Part shown: one piece after another, positions 12,701-24,700 of the stretch
Position numbering within the stretch: the stretch's first letter is position 1
Layout of the letters: every line of letters starts with the position of its first letter
Source: Trichobilharzia szidati
Taxonomy: Eukaryota > Platyhelminthes > Trematoda > Strigeidida > Schistosomatidae
Assembly (NCBI GenBank): GCA_944472155.2
Contig: OX235271.1
Coordinates: 79,530,256 to 79,594,255 of the forward strand
Length of the DNA: 64,000 nucleotides
Reading direction: 5' to 3'
Position numbers and translations under genes: made by a program
Notes under the pieces: model-generated
Seen by the model: only the letters and a program-made list of their open reading frames with translations
Databases searched by the model: none
Told to the model about the DNA's origin: nothing

Positions 12701-15700
12701 GGCCTTTGACTAATATTTCACAAGTCACGCAGGTAGGTTAATGCTAAACAATGCAAAGACATGCATCACTTAGAGTCACTGCATTACAAAACAACATGTG
12801 AAAACATGTTAAATGTTACTAAAATGGGCAATTATTATTATGAGATTAGAGAAAATAATCATATGAAGATAAATGACGGTAGTCGGAATTTCAATGACAC
12901 ATCTGTGCAATTATTGTCAGCCCTTAGTGTTTCAAAATGTGTTTATCAATAGTCCAGTGGCAGAATGCTGGCCAGCCGCTAGACAATTCCAGGTTCGATT
13001 CTTGGTTGACAAACTCCTTACCCTCTCCAAAAGCCTAAAAGATGGAAGGTAGGTCATGAGGATAGCAAACTCGCGCCTGGAGAACAATACTGTCGCTAGT
13101 GAAACTTCAAAGCTTAGAGCCCTATGTACCAATCGGAATGCGAGCGATGTGAAAAACCTACTCAACATTGAGTAGTATGTTTTATTCACTAATATGGAAA
13201 TAACAGTTTTCAATGCTTTTCTTATGGATTTTTCAAAATATGCCTACTTTTGAAGTGAAATATTTCTAAAGAGTACAGATTTTTGATGAATGTACACTTA
13301 AATGTCTAAATCTGATTTCTTTTGGTTTAAAGGAAATAAATCCCAAGGCTACATTTTTCGCTGCTGGTGCAAGTCGTTTTGATGTTAAACAAGGAGCACT
13401 TGGTAAGTAAATTATTAGTTTAAATAACTTTTAATTGTAGTCTGAGGTTTGTACTGAAATGCATATTCAAACTTTATTAGGTCATTCTCTGAACCATGGT
13501 CTACTTTTAATTTGAAGAGGCTGATATGAGGTTCTTTCCAATAATCATTTATCAAAACAAATTTATGTTAGTTACGCTGAGTTTTAGACATTGTGCTATT
13601 TCTCATGTGCCGGTTTGCTGGAATTAACCAGATTCCAAGTAGGATTTTAATAAGAACTGACAACGATAAGAGAACCACTGAGAAACAGCATTTGAGCACT
13701 GGACAGCTGTTTCCTCCTAGTCTATGGTTCTACAGTAGTATGCACGCGTCATCCAAGAAGTGATCAAACCCAGGACCTTCAGCTTATAACATGAACATGT
13801 TACTCTTCAGTAACTGGTAAGCAATCTACCAGCTTCGTCGCTGAAGTCCACAGATTCCAAGTGATTGTATGCACGCTGCTCATACACTTTCACCAGGAAA
13901 TTTTCCATCTAAAATGTTTCCGAAGTTGACAAATGAATCATTCTTGCATTTGTTAAAGTGGCTTAACCCTGCTGTCTGGCAGTGAATACCACTACACACG
14001 GGTTCAGGGCTAAATTGAACCACCACACAATGTCTATGAATAGACGAATGAAAATACTCATCCAGTCTGATAAATCTTGTATTAAAAAGTGTTCAGTGAA
14101 AGTATGGTTTGCTTTCTGTAAAACCACTTGCTTGTAATTCACTTGACAAATAAGCAGAATGTTAGTGATCGTAAAGTCATTCAAATTCACTCGCCCATGC
14201 AATCACACATAATTTCCTTCGCCTTCAGTTATTATTATTATTTCACTTTACCATAGAGACTCAGTTGCTTACATCTGACTACAAAAACAGCATCAGTATA
14301 TAGTTATAAAGGAGTATTACGAATTTCACCGCCGAATTAATTTCCTTTCACCTCAATATACCGGGATAAAAATAACTTTCTGCTTTAACAAGATATAGAG
14401 TTGTAAAACACTCAGTATTTGGCTGTTAAACCAAAACAACAGAAATTTGAAGAGTTCCGTTCAGGTCTTTAATTAGATAAAATAACTAAACAAGACCATA
14501 TTGAGCTGGCATCAGTTAGCGAACCACTGGAAAACCTGTGAGTACTGGACAACTGTTTCGTCCTAGTTTGGGACTCTTCACCAGTACGCACCCACCGGGG
14601 TTCGAACCCAGGACTGACGAAGAGTCCCAAACTAGGACGAAACAGCTACCCAGTACTCCCAGGTTTTCCAGTGGTTCGCTAACTGATGTCAGTTCATGAT
14701 TAAATCCTCCATGCAATCAAACAAAATCCCTACAAAACCAATACTTGAAAAGACCATACTGAGTTTATTTTTATGAATACAGAGTCAGTGACCACCATTA
14801 CTCGAATGTTTGATCAATCAGACAAAAATGGCATTAGACATCAAATAACCAAGAGACATTCTACCCTGTTTTATAGCTCTTCAAAAGTACGACAGTACGA
14901 CTTAGCAGACTATTCACAATTACAACGCCAGCCACAACAACTACAGTGTCCCCGCAAGTGAAGTAAGACAGAAGACAAAACGTTCGTGAGAGTCTTTACT
15001 GTCTCAAGTAACACTTCAGTAAATTTTCTATAGTTTGGTTTGTAAGGATTAGTTATGTTTTACGAGTTGATCACGGACTGATATCAGTTAGAGAACCATT
15101 GAAAACCAGGGAGTACTGGACAGCTGCTGTTTCATCCTAGTTTGGGAATCATCGGCAGTACGCACCCACTGGGATTCGAACCCAGGACCTTCCGGTTACA
15201 AGGCAAGCTCGTATACCATTCAGCCACTGGGACCCGATTCAATGGCTCATGAATTCTAACTTCAGTAATGACAAATTTCCCGAGATGATATCATTTCGTA
15301 GTTTCTTTACAACCGCTTTACAACTAACATGGTTAACAATAATAAAATAAAGTTCATGACAATTACTCAGTTAAATAAAAAACAAAAGTACATACTAATG
15401 ACCAATCATATTTAAAAGGTCATATAGTCCATGGTAGGCGAAGATTGTAGTGTATTGTTTTTTTTGTACACACAATTTAGGCTGTATGTGATTAATATCA
15501 GTAAAAAGTTTGAGCATTGTGGATTAGATCAAATAAAGTATAATTATATTTTAATAGTTTACACACAATGATAAGTTTTGTTATTGGTAATTTTGCTAGA
15601 AATATTACCAATAACAAAACTTATCATTGTGTGTAAACTATTAAAATATAATTATACTTTATTTGTATCTGATTAATCCAAAGTGCTTCCATCACCTTCA

Positions 15701-18700
15701 ATAACCTTGAATTAGAGTTATGTGAAATAATTGTGAAACAGTCATTAATATTGATTTTGTGACCTGACACTAATAAGTGTTTCGCAATGGATGATGCTGG
15801 ATTTCTATTCAGATTACTCGCATTGGGATTTTCTATATGATTTAGTAGCCATTTTGGAACATATTCTTTTCGATGACATTGGAACATTCTGTTTGTTCTA
15901 CCTATATAGGTGTCACCACAGCTGCAGGTGAACTTGTAGATATAGTTTGAAGTAAAGTCCACAGAATTTCGTTGCGAAATTTGTCTCCTAAATGCCTTAT
16001 TCAAATTTATCAAAGGGACTAATTGTTTTATCTTCAGTAAAGGTTCAAAAACAGTTAGCGGGGAAGTTGAATTTATACTATTCACACCAGTTAGATCGAT
16101 AATAAGTTTTAAGAGTTAATACCCAATCAGAATCAAGAATCCGTAGAGGGTGAATATAAGCAATGTGCGAAAACAGTAAAATAAGTTGTTGGTTTGTCAG
16201 GCGAAAAATACAGGTACATAACACGGAATTAAGAGCAAATGAGAACAAAACTATGGGTATATTGCAGGTATCTCTCTCAAAAGAATTGGAACCGTCAATA
16301 TTTCAGTCATGTAACGAACTGTGATGGTGTGATACGGACAATGTGTTCCAACGGAGTAGTATTCTCACATATTTCCACAGTTCAGTACAGTTTGAACATT
16401 CTATTTCATGTCGTTTAATGTAATCCAAAATCACACGTTCAGTGATTGGTTAACGAATATTAACTGACTATATATAAACAGAGTTTTGATCACTTCAGAA
16501 TATACCTTGGCTTCCGTTTTTTGCCTTCTGCCGTTACAGAACTATTTGGTATTCAGCCGGCTAGCCACCCAGTGATCTGTGAATCCCACTTAATAACCAG
16601 CTGATGATATAATGCTGAGTAGGGAATTCTCATCAGATACAATTTGATTCTAGGCAAGTTTGAAATCGAAACTTGTACAATAACATAGTGATTTCATCTA
16701 TTTATCAATTTATTTAATTATAATCTAGGTGATTGTTGGCTACTTGCAGTAGTAGCCTCTATTGCAGGCTATCCACAACTTTTTGAGCATGTTGTACCTA
16801 AAGATCAAGTATTACAAGGACCTGATTACGTTGGTGTTGTACGTTTTCGATTTTGGAGATTTGGTCAATGGGTTGAAGTTCATATCGATGATCGTCTCCC
16901 AGTCACCAGAGGAAGTAATAGATTGATTTTTATGAATTCAAATGATCCAACGGAATTTTGGTCTGCTTTATTAGAAAAAGCTTATGCAAAGTAAGGCAAA
17001 TCACTTTTTATTTGTGTATGAAGTTAATTTTGATTTTCTCAGTGATCGAATGAACCGAATTGTTCGGCCTCTATTGACGTGTTGGTTTATAGATATAAGT
17101 ATTAAACTTGGGCACTGTGGTAGAGTATAATTCCATTATGGATAAAATTTTATTTTGATAAATCACACAGTGTTGTACAGTTATATTATCTGATGACGTT
17201 TCGAGCACAAACTATTGCTCATAATCATATCAACTTGATATTCCCAGCTCACTATCCGCAAGTAAACTAGGCATGGCTTTGAAATGTTTCAGCGAGTAAT
17301 CAAACTCACATCATGTGAACGGCCAGTTAGAATTCTGCAGCCGAACCACCATAATACCATTACTTGTTGACATTTCCTCTTCATTCACAAAATGTGAACA
17401 TTTGTCACTTAGGATGTGCATAGAGTGTACTTTTGTAATCCTCACCATGTTTGCTTTCCATATACTATCTCAAATAAAACATTTACAGTGAACAATCCCA
17501 AGTAAATCCCTGTTGTCTCCTAAGTTCTAATAGAATTCATCGACCACTTATTATTCATCCGAATTTTTTTCATTGGAGTTGAAACGTTAACCTATAGCCA
17601 ATGAATTAATGCAAATGAAGTGTCATTTCAGTACTAGGCTGGTTCGCAGACTCCATCACTGATTTATTTCAGTCACTTTTGGCTGATTTCCATCAACTTG
17701 TCAACAGTAATGATTTAAAGTAAAAAGAAGAGGGGCAAGTATTCTAGACTGGTAGTACTATTGTGCATCTGATCTTTGTAGACTAAACACAATTACACCA
17801 GTTATTCTCAAGTGATTATTTAACATACTCATAGATTTCCAAACACACTGTATTGTTTAATTTAATTTTAGATTTTCCTGTCGATTGATTTGACCGAAGT
17901 GCTCGGTCTGAGGTTGAAGATGCTTCGACGACGTCTGATCATGCAACTAGAATTTAATTGGTGGATGATGACTAGCAGTGGAATCCAGGATGCGCATTTC
18001 GTCCTATTTGGGACTCGTCATCTGGACGTACCTGCACTCCAAGTGGTCTAGTGGATAACGCTTTGGCGTTTGAAACTATGGGCACTGGGTTCGAGCCATC
18101 ACTCACTGCGAAATGCAGGTACATTCAGCTAACGAGTCCCAAATAGGACGAAATGTACATCCTGGATTGCACTGCTAGCCACCATCCATCAGTTAACTTC
18201 TAGTTACACTGTATGTTATTCAAAAGTACTACTTGGATATAAAAAGCAATTTCTTTTAAAAATACCTTAACTTTATTTTCCAACTTAAGATTGAACGGTT
18301 GTTATGCTCATCTATCTGGAGGATTACAAAGTGAAGCTATGGAAGATTTAACTGGTGGTATTTGTCAATCAATTGAACTCAAAGAAAGTGAACGTCCAGC
18401 AGATCTTTTAATCCAGATGAAAGTATACAGTCAACAATGTTGTCTTATGGGTTGCAGCATTGATGTAAGTTGTATTCTCTGGTAACTTTTTTGTTTATCC
18501 AATGATGTGCATTGGCCAGTGTCAGTGAGACCGTTGGAGAACAAATAACAAGTAGTACACATTAGTGTACAGCCGTTCACAGTTGAAATATAGATTTTAA
18601 AACCTTGAAAACTAATATAGTAAGCTGCAGAACAAATTTAACCAGCTTGTGATACTAAACAAATGTCAACCGTCATGAAGAATTAATCCGCCTCAAGGAT

Positions 18701-21700
18701 TATAACTTCTCATTAGAATGTTCTCGAACAGTTGTACTAAAAGATTCACATCGAGAGTATTAGAGTTACTTTTAGTCAGATGGACAGGTAATTAGTTAAT
18801 TTTCACAAAACTGTTATTGTCACGACACACCTGATTCACAATATTTCGACTTAAAGTCAACTTCCTTAATAAATGCAGAATACTGAAAAGTCTTAAACCT
18901 CTTGACTTTTATTTTGCAATCTAATCATGAAATGAACCATTACACAATCAACCTTTTTTATTCTCTTTCTCCTTCAGTCAAATGTTATGGAACAAAAGAT
19001 GGATAATGGACTTATTGGAGGTCATGCATACAGTATAACAGGTGTATATCCCGTAAGTATCACGCTATCTATGTACAGCATTTTGTGTTTTCTAACCCTT
19101 GTGATGTAATGTTCACTAAACTTACAGGATTATGATACAATCTGTTACTTCGTTTGGAATGTAGGACACAGAGAAATGTAGTAGTTGATAGACACGCGAT
19201 AACCAATACACATATTTTTATATTAATTCTGGTTGGAATCATTATGTCATTATTTAATAAGTTCTGATTATTTTAACTAGTTAAAATGATGAATGGATGA
19301 TCAATTGAACGCTATTATTGTTAATCTTATATGACTGCAGATGGTTATTAACGAAACCAGTACAATCAGCAGATGCTCATTAAATGGCAGTGCGTCGGTG
19401 GCACAGTGGTTAGGACTCTCGCCGACCATGCACATGGTCCGGGGTTCGATCCCCTGCCGGCGCACACCCGATATCTATGGTCGGCCTGAATTTGGGCTAC
19501 CGATATCCATGCTGAAAATTCCACACTTGTACTGAAAATACGGTGTGGAATCAAGCTGTAAATCAAAATAAATCAAAATAAAATAAATAAATTGGCTAAA
19601 TCACCCAATCACCGATTGACAAAAGTTTGAATTCATGGGTCATGGAATTCGAATCCAGTGGCTATATGGTCAACGGGGTGATATCGAATTTCGATGGTCT
19701 TGGTTTCAGTATCTGGTAGTGTCTTTACTGCACACTGTTGAGAAGACCCTAACTAGGATAAAATATGTGTTCAGTGCTCCTTCGTTTTCAATGATCCTTT
19801 AAATGATAATGGTTTTATGATGAATGCTGCATTGAAATTTAGATAATGGCGTCATTACTTATCTCTCTACAGTAAAATAGACTTTGAAGGATAATACAGA
19901 AGAAGTATCATTCAGCTTTATTGCGCATAATCTTATTCTGCTCTGGAATCTCAGAGACGAAACGACACGGTTTTGCGAAATCTTTCGGGAAGTCAGTCAT
20001 CCGGAATGTATTCTTTTGATGAAGGGGAAAATACGCATGGGGACATCGAATTTTCACGTGGTGTTCGAAGCTGGAATGGCTGCTCAGATTGCTAAAGGAA
20101 TGAAGTGAGAGGTGATACAACATATAAGTGCTAAGAATGTGTGAGAGCCGGTGGAGTGAGTTTTTAGAAACTGACTTTTCTATCAAAACATTTACTCAAA
20201 TTACCGACCAAGGACCTGTAATATTGCAGAAGACCAATGGTGTTTATGAACCGTTATTTCCGAAATTACAGCAAAGGGGAGGTGCAGCGACAAATACCTA
20301 TTCAAACAAACGGAAGGCCATTCATCATTCAATAGATAAAGATAGCTTCAAAAATCATAAAAAAAGATATATTTCCTACTTGGTCGCTCGTTTCATCGTT
20401 CGGAGTTCTTTAATCACTTACAACATCTGAGTGGCCAAATAATACTGTGTTTTAGAGGCCCTACAACTTGTTAGCTCGAGGGTAAGCAAACCACTCCAGC
20501 CATTCAGACGAAAATCACGGGCACACTGAGTGAGTGGATACTGTGATGTCACCGACATCACTGATGACTTTAATGCAATCGGGGCTAATCCCCTTCAGTA
20601 TAATTACAGCAAGTCTCAACTCAGTAGGTATGGAAGTTATAATTATCCAGTTCTATGTCCCTACAAACAACGCAGAAGAAGAAAAGGGGTGAGACGGTTA
20701 CAGTCAACTGCAAACAGTAATGGATTGGACACCAAAGTCAATATCGAGTCCTGATGGATGACATAGGTGCAAGGTAAACTGGAAGCAGACAACATACTAA
20801 GCGAATCTATAATGGATAGGGAAGCTCTCGGCACCCTGAACAATAACGTAGGACTCATCACAGTCTGCGTAGGACGAGAAAATTCACAAGGAGGCATGGG
20901 TTTAAGCCAACAGACACTTCAAAAATGTGACGAGCTTCATCTCAATATTGCCGAAGAAATGTGAGACGCAGCCTGCTGGAAACAAAATTAAGAAGAGGAG
21001 TAGACGTAGGTGTGGATGGTGAAGCAGAAGATGAACAGCTGCAAGGATGGACGACGGAAGTAGAAGCTGAATTCGATATATACCGCACTGAAAGTAAAAG
21101 TTAGGAGTACTATGAAAGACAAACGACAATTGTAACACACACTGTCAACTCAAGCGAAAGAGACTGCAGGTAAGAGAGACAGAGGGGCATTATGTCAGAT
21201 AGCCGGGTTCATTTTTGATAAAAACTGTACAGACTTACTATTTAATATATCACACGTCCACTCCACCAAAATTTTCTGCCTCTGGTCTTCACTTAGTTCT
21301 GTTTTAGCACCCATCTTTTTTGGTAATTGTCCTCGACCAGCCATCTGATCTTCAATACTGACAGAAGTACAGCAGATGATGATGGAAGTCAACAGCTGAC
21401 ATTTGGAAATGCTTCTCGTGAGGTGAGAAGCACTGACCTGACACTAGTGTGGAAAATTTGGATCTTATTCGTTGTACTTAATGTTATTGACCTCCACTCT
21501 GATTTCATATGGACAGACACTGAGTGTTCATCAGGTACTCCAGAAACTTAGCAATAAGTGTTCTATACAGCCTGTATTCTTAGACCCTTCAGGCTAAATA
21601 ACACTGATGATGGAGGAACATGTATTCTTTTAAATCATGGAAAATTCCCATTGTAACATATAGAAAATCAAAACAAATGATTCAGCGAAGAGACTCTTTT

Positions 21701-24700
21701 CAACGAATTTATCATCAAGCTGTACAATCGTATATATATGGTTTTTAAGAAGTTATATCCGGTGAGGGAATTGAAACATAGGTGTGAATGCATGAAATAA
21801 TAATAATATGAAGTGCAATTAAAACTAAAATGTTTGTGATTATAATCGTAGTTAAAGGTCAAGTGGCAAAGCAAATTAATGTCATATATAGAATAATTCA
21901 TAGGATGGATAGAACTTGAAAAAGGTGTGCAATTATAAGATTAGTAGACAAATCGAAAAAATAAAAACGTTACGTAATATTGTGTGAAATTTAATAGCAT
22001 AGAATTTAATGTTGCATAAAGGAATTGATTTAGAATGACAAGTGGAACAAGTGAAATAATACCGGGGACAATTAAAAATGAGAGTAGTAATAGTAACAAT
22101 TGACTTAATAAGGAGGAGTATACAAATTGAATAGACAAAAATGAAAAAATGAAAAAATGGAGAGTTGGTAGAGCTAAAGTATGATTGGGGATTACCATAC
22201 TTTAGCATAGAGGGATTAAGACCATGAAAGTTGGAGGGGTTGAACGAACTTCTTCTGTACACAGAGATCTGGCTTTTCTGTTTCGATGGCCAAAGCTTCA
22301 GCAATACAGATGAGTCGGGTACGTAGGGATTTGGGTAGATTACTCTTTGCCTTGTAGATGACTTTGAAGGCGGAGGCTATAGAGATAGGGTGATCATTCT
22401 CGACCAGATGTTCAATGATCGCGCTTCTTATTGCTCCACTACCACCTTTTCGTAACCATGCAGGATAGTGTTCTTGCACCCTCTTGGACAAAACTCGTGT
22501 CGAACGACCGATATACCTAGCTCCACAAGAGCAGGTGAATTGATAAACACACATAGAGTTGGTCAACAGCGAGATTTTGTCCTTCAGGTTATTGAACAAT
22601 AATGGTCGACTAGAAAAGGCTATTCTCAGGGATGCAGCAGGGAATGTTCTTTTCAGGGATTGTGATATCCTCCGTTTCATGATATCGGAAGCTAAGTCCC
22701 CTTTGAATTCCAAGCTCATGTAAAGTGTCTTCTTGGGTACGGTTGATAACTCACGTTTTTTAGGATTTGAATGAATATTCTTATCTATAAAACGTGGTGG
22801 AAATCCATTTTCTATTAGGACTTTCCTCAAGATGTATAGCTCATCTTCCACAGTATCAGGGCTACATATGCGCCGAATACGAGTGGCAAGCGACCGGATC
22901 AGGTTTCGTTTTCGACCAATGGGTACCCAACTGTAGAAATTTGTCAGTTGACCATTCCATGACAGCTTGCGATAAATCGATCTTTTCAGGGTTCCATCGG
23001 TCCTTCTTGATAAGTTCACATCGAGGAAATGCATGCTAGACTCGTTCTCCATTTCGAGTGTGAATTTTATCGCCGGATGGCAACCATTAAATACATCTAA
23101 TATATTATTTAAGTTACAATCACTATTACAAATAATAAAGGTGTCATCTACGTACCTTTTATAATCACAAACATTTTAGTTTTAATTGCACTTCATATTA
23201 TTATTATTTCATGCATTCACACCTATGTTTCAATTCCCTCACCGGATATAACTTCTTAAAAACCATATATATACGATTGTACAGCTTGATGATAAATTCG
23301 TTGAAAAGAGTCTCTTCGCTGAATCATTTGTTTTGAACATGTATTCATCAATTCTTGTAGTCAATTCTTCTTCGATCCATATCGTTTTGTTTGCAAAGAT
23401 ATCTTAAAATGGAATTTTATTTCTCCATACATTTATTTACTGAACTACATTCATCAGAGAAGGATACCTGTGAAGTGTGTGGCAACTTGTTACAAATAGT
23501 TAGAGCCTAATTTTACATGATGGCACTGACTTTGTGTTTACTGCAAACAGATACTCGACCAGGAAGCTATGGTAATCCAAGGGACAACACCTTGCAATTT
23601 TAAAGGCTGGGTAGTGAGCTCAAAACTCACAAGGAACACCAACAGACTCAATTGTAAGCATCCACGGTCAATAGGTCTGGAATAAAATAAGATCAGTATC
23701 GTGGCTCTTACTGCTAGACATCGTTTTATTCATACTTTGTAAAGCACAAAAGAAAACTTTACAGAACTATTTGCTTTTATCGCCTATCTTTATGAGTAAC
23801 ATGTTAAAATATATTTTATCATTCTATAAAATATTAATTTTATTTCCTCCAGGTTCGTTTTCGTGGAGGTACTCAATGGTTAGTGCGTTTACGTAATCCA
23901 TGGGGTGATAGTCATGAATGGAGAGGTGCATGGTCTGATCGTTCTCGTGAATGGCGTGAAATAAGTGATGAAGATAAGAAAGCTCTTAGGTTGGATTTCC
24001 GAGAAGATGGTGAATTTTGGTAAGACAAAGGTTAAAAGTAATTGCATTTCATTAGTTTGCATTATGCCGAACCCAGGACCTCCTGATTACAAGGCTAGCG
24101 AGCTCGCAGACCATTAAGCAGTAGCCACTGGGACCCAACCAGATCCGATGGTCAGCCAGTCCATGTATTCTAACTTCTGCCAATTCACGACATAGCGCGA
24201 CCCCTAGCCAATGTCTTCGGCGAGTATTTATCCTCACACACAACCTGCTGCACCCTACTGGTCACGACTTCTCACTAGAACCCCCTACCTGAATAGGGCA
24301 AGTCGCTAGTGAGCATCTCATTGATATTCAAGTGTTGGTTTGTAGCGATTTGATTGGTTACAGGATTTCATCATTTCATTTCAACTGGGACGAAAAAGCT
24401 GTCCAGTACTCCCAGGTTTTCCAATGGTTCTCTAACTAATGTCAGATAATGATGAAATCCTGGAACCAGTCAAATCCCCACAAACCAACACTTGAACAAC
24501 TATTGTTATCTAGTAACCTATAACATCTTAAAATTACCAGTTCACTGACACATTACTTCCTCTCACGACTTTTCTTTAAACACATTTTCAACTATACAAC
24601 ACAGTCATGCTTTATCCTGATTCATTTACATCCAGTGATTAATCAGCACACTTCGTCCAGCCACCTGGACGTCAAAGCATACTCACACAGCTCAGTGATG

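Larger units (their letters stand above)
13403..16728 (+). other. Calpain intron 5 (3.3 kb)
   Basis: Holds three hammerhead-SINE insertions (~13670-13850, 14506-14750, ~15068-15262) and a PLE with a perfect foldback end (15531-16085). I recognise nothing in 16090-16728. Confidence 0.5.
16991..18289 (+). other. Calpain intron 6 (1.3 kb)
   Basis: Holds a dispersed repeat copy (17105-17275) and a palindromic Sm-alpha element (17942-18207). The rest is unrecognised. Confidence 0.5.
19053..23852 (+). other. Calpain intron 8 (4.8 kb)
   Basis: Holds a tRNA-headed SINE (19390-19590), an eroded hammerhead SINE (~19620-19820), RTE pieces on both strands (~19990-21560) and a complete-bounded PLE insertion (21628-23334). 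I see nothing recognisable in 23350-23850. Confidence 0.55.

Noticed and set aside
17200..17260. Hammerhead in the dispersed repeat (CTGATGACGTTTCG on +; GTGCTCGAAACGTC on -)
   Set aside because: On neither strand can CUGANGA, GAAA and three helices be placed together, because the partner strand is missing or has insertions.
19390..19470. Possible tRNA gene with good box A and box B
   Set aside because: The same head recurs at 47.2, 48.0, 50.2, 52.6 and 62.6 kb, always followed by a SINE body. No independent tRNA gene is supported.
19884..20430. Two consecutive open frames (75 and 100 codons) that look like an unknown small gene
   Set aside because: [14 protein letters not shown] followed by CESRWSEF matches the start of the RTE LINE endonuclease domain, and neighbouring sequence continues in LINE order. 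It is a degenerate LINE, not a host gene.
21670..23334. DNA transposon with terminal inverted repeats
   Set aside because: The coding content is RT plus GIY-YIG nuclease, no transposase is present, and an extra 42-bp tail lies outside one arm. All of this fits a PLE.
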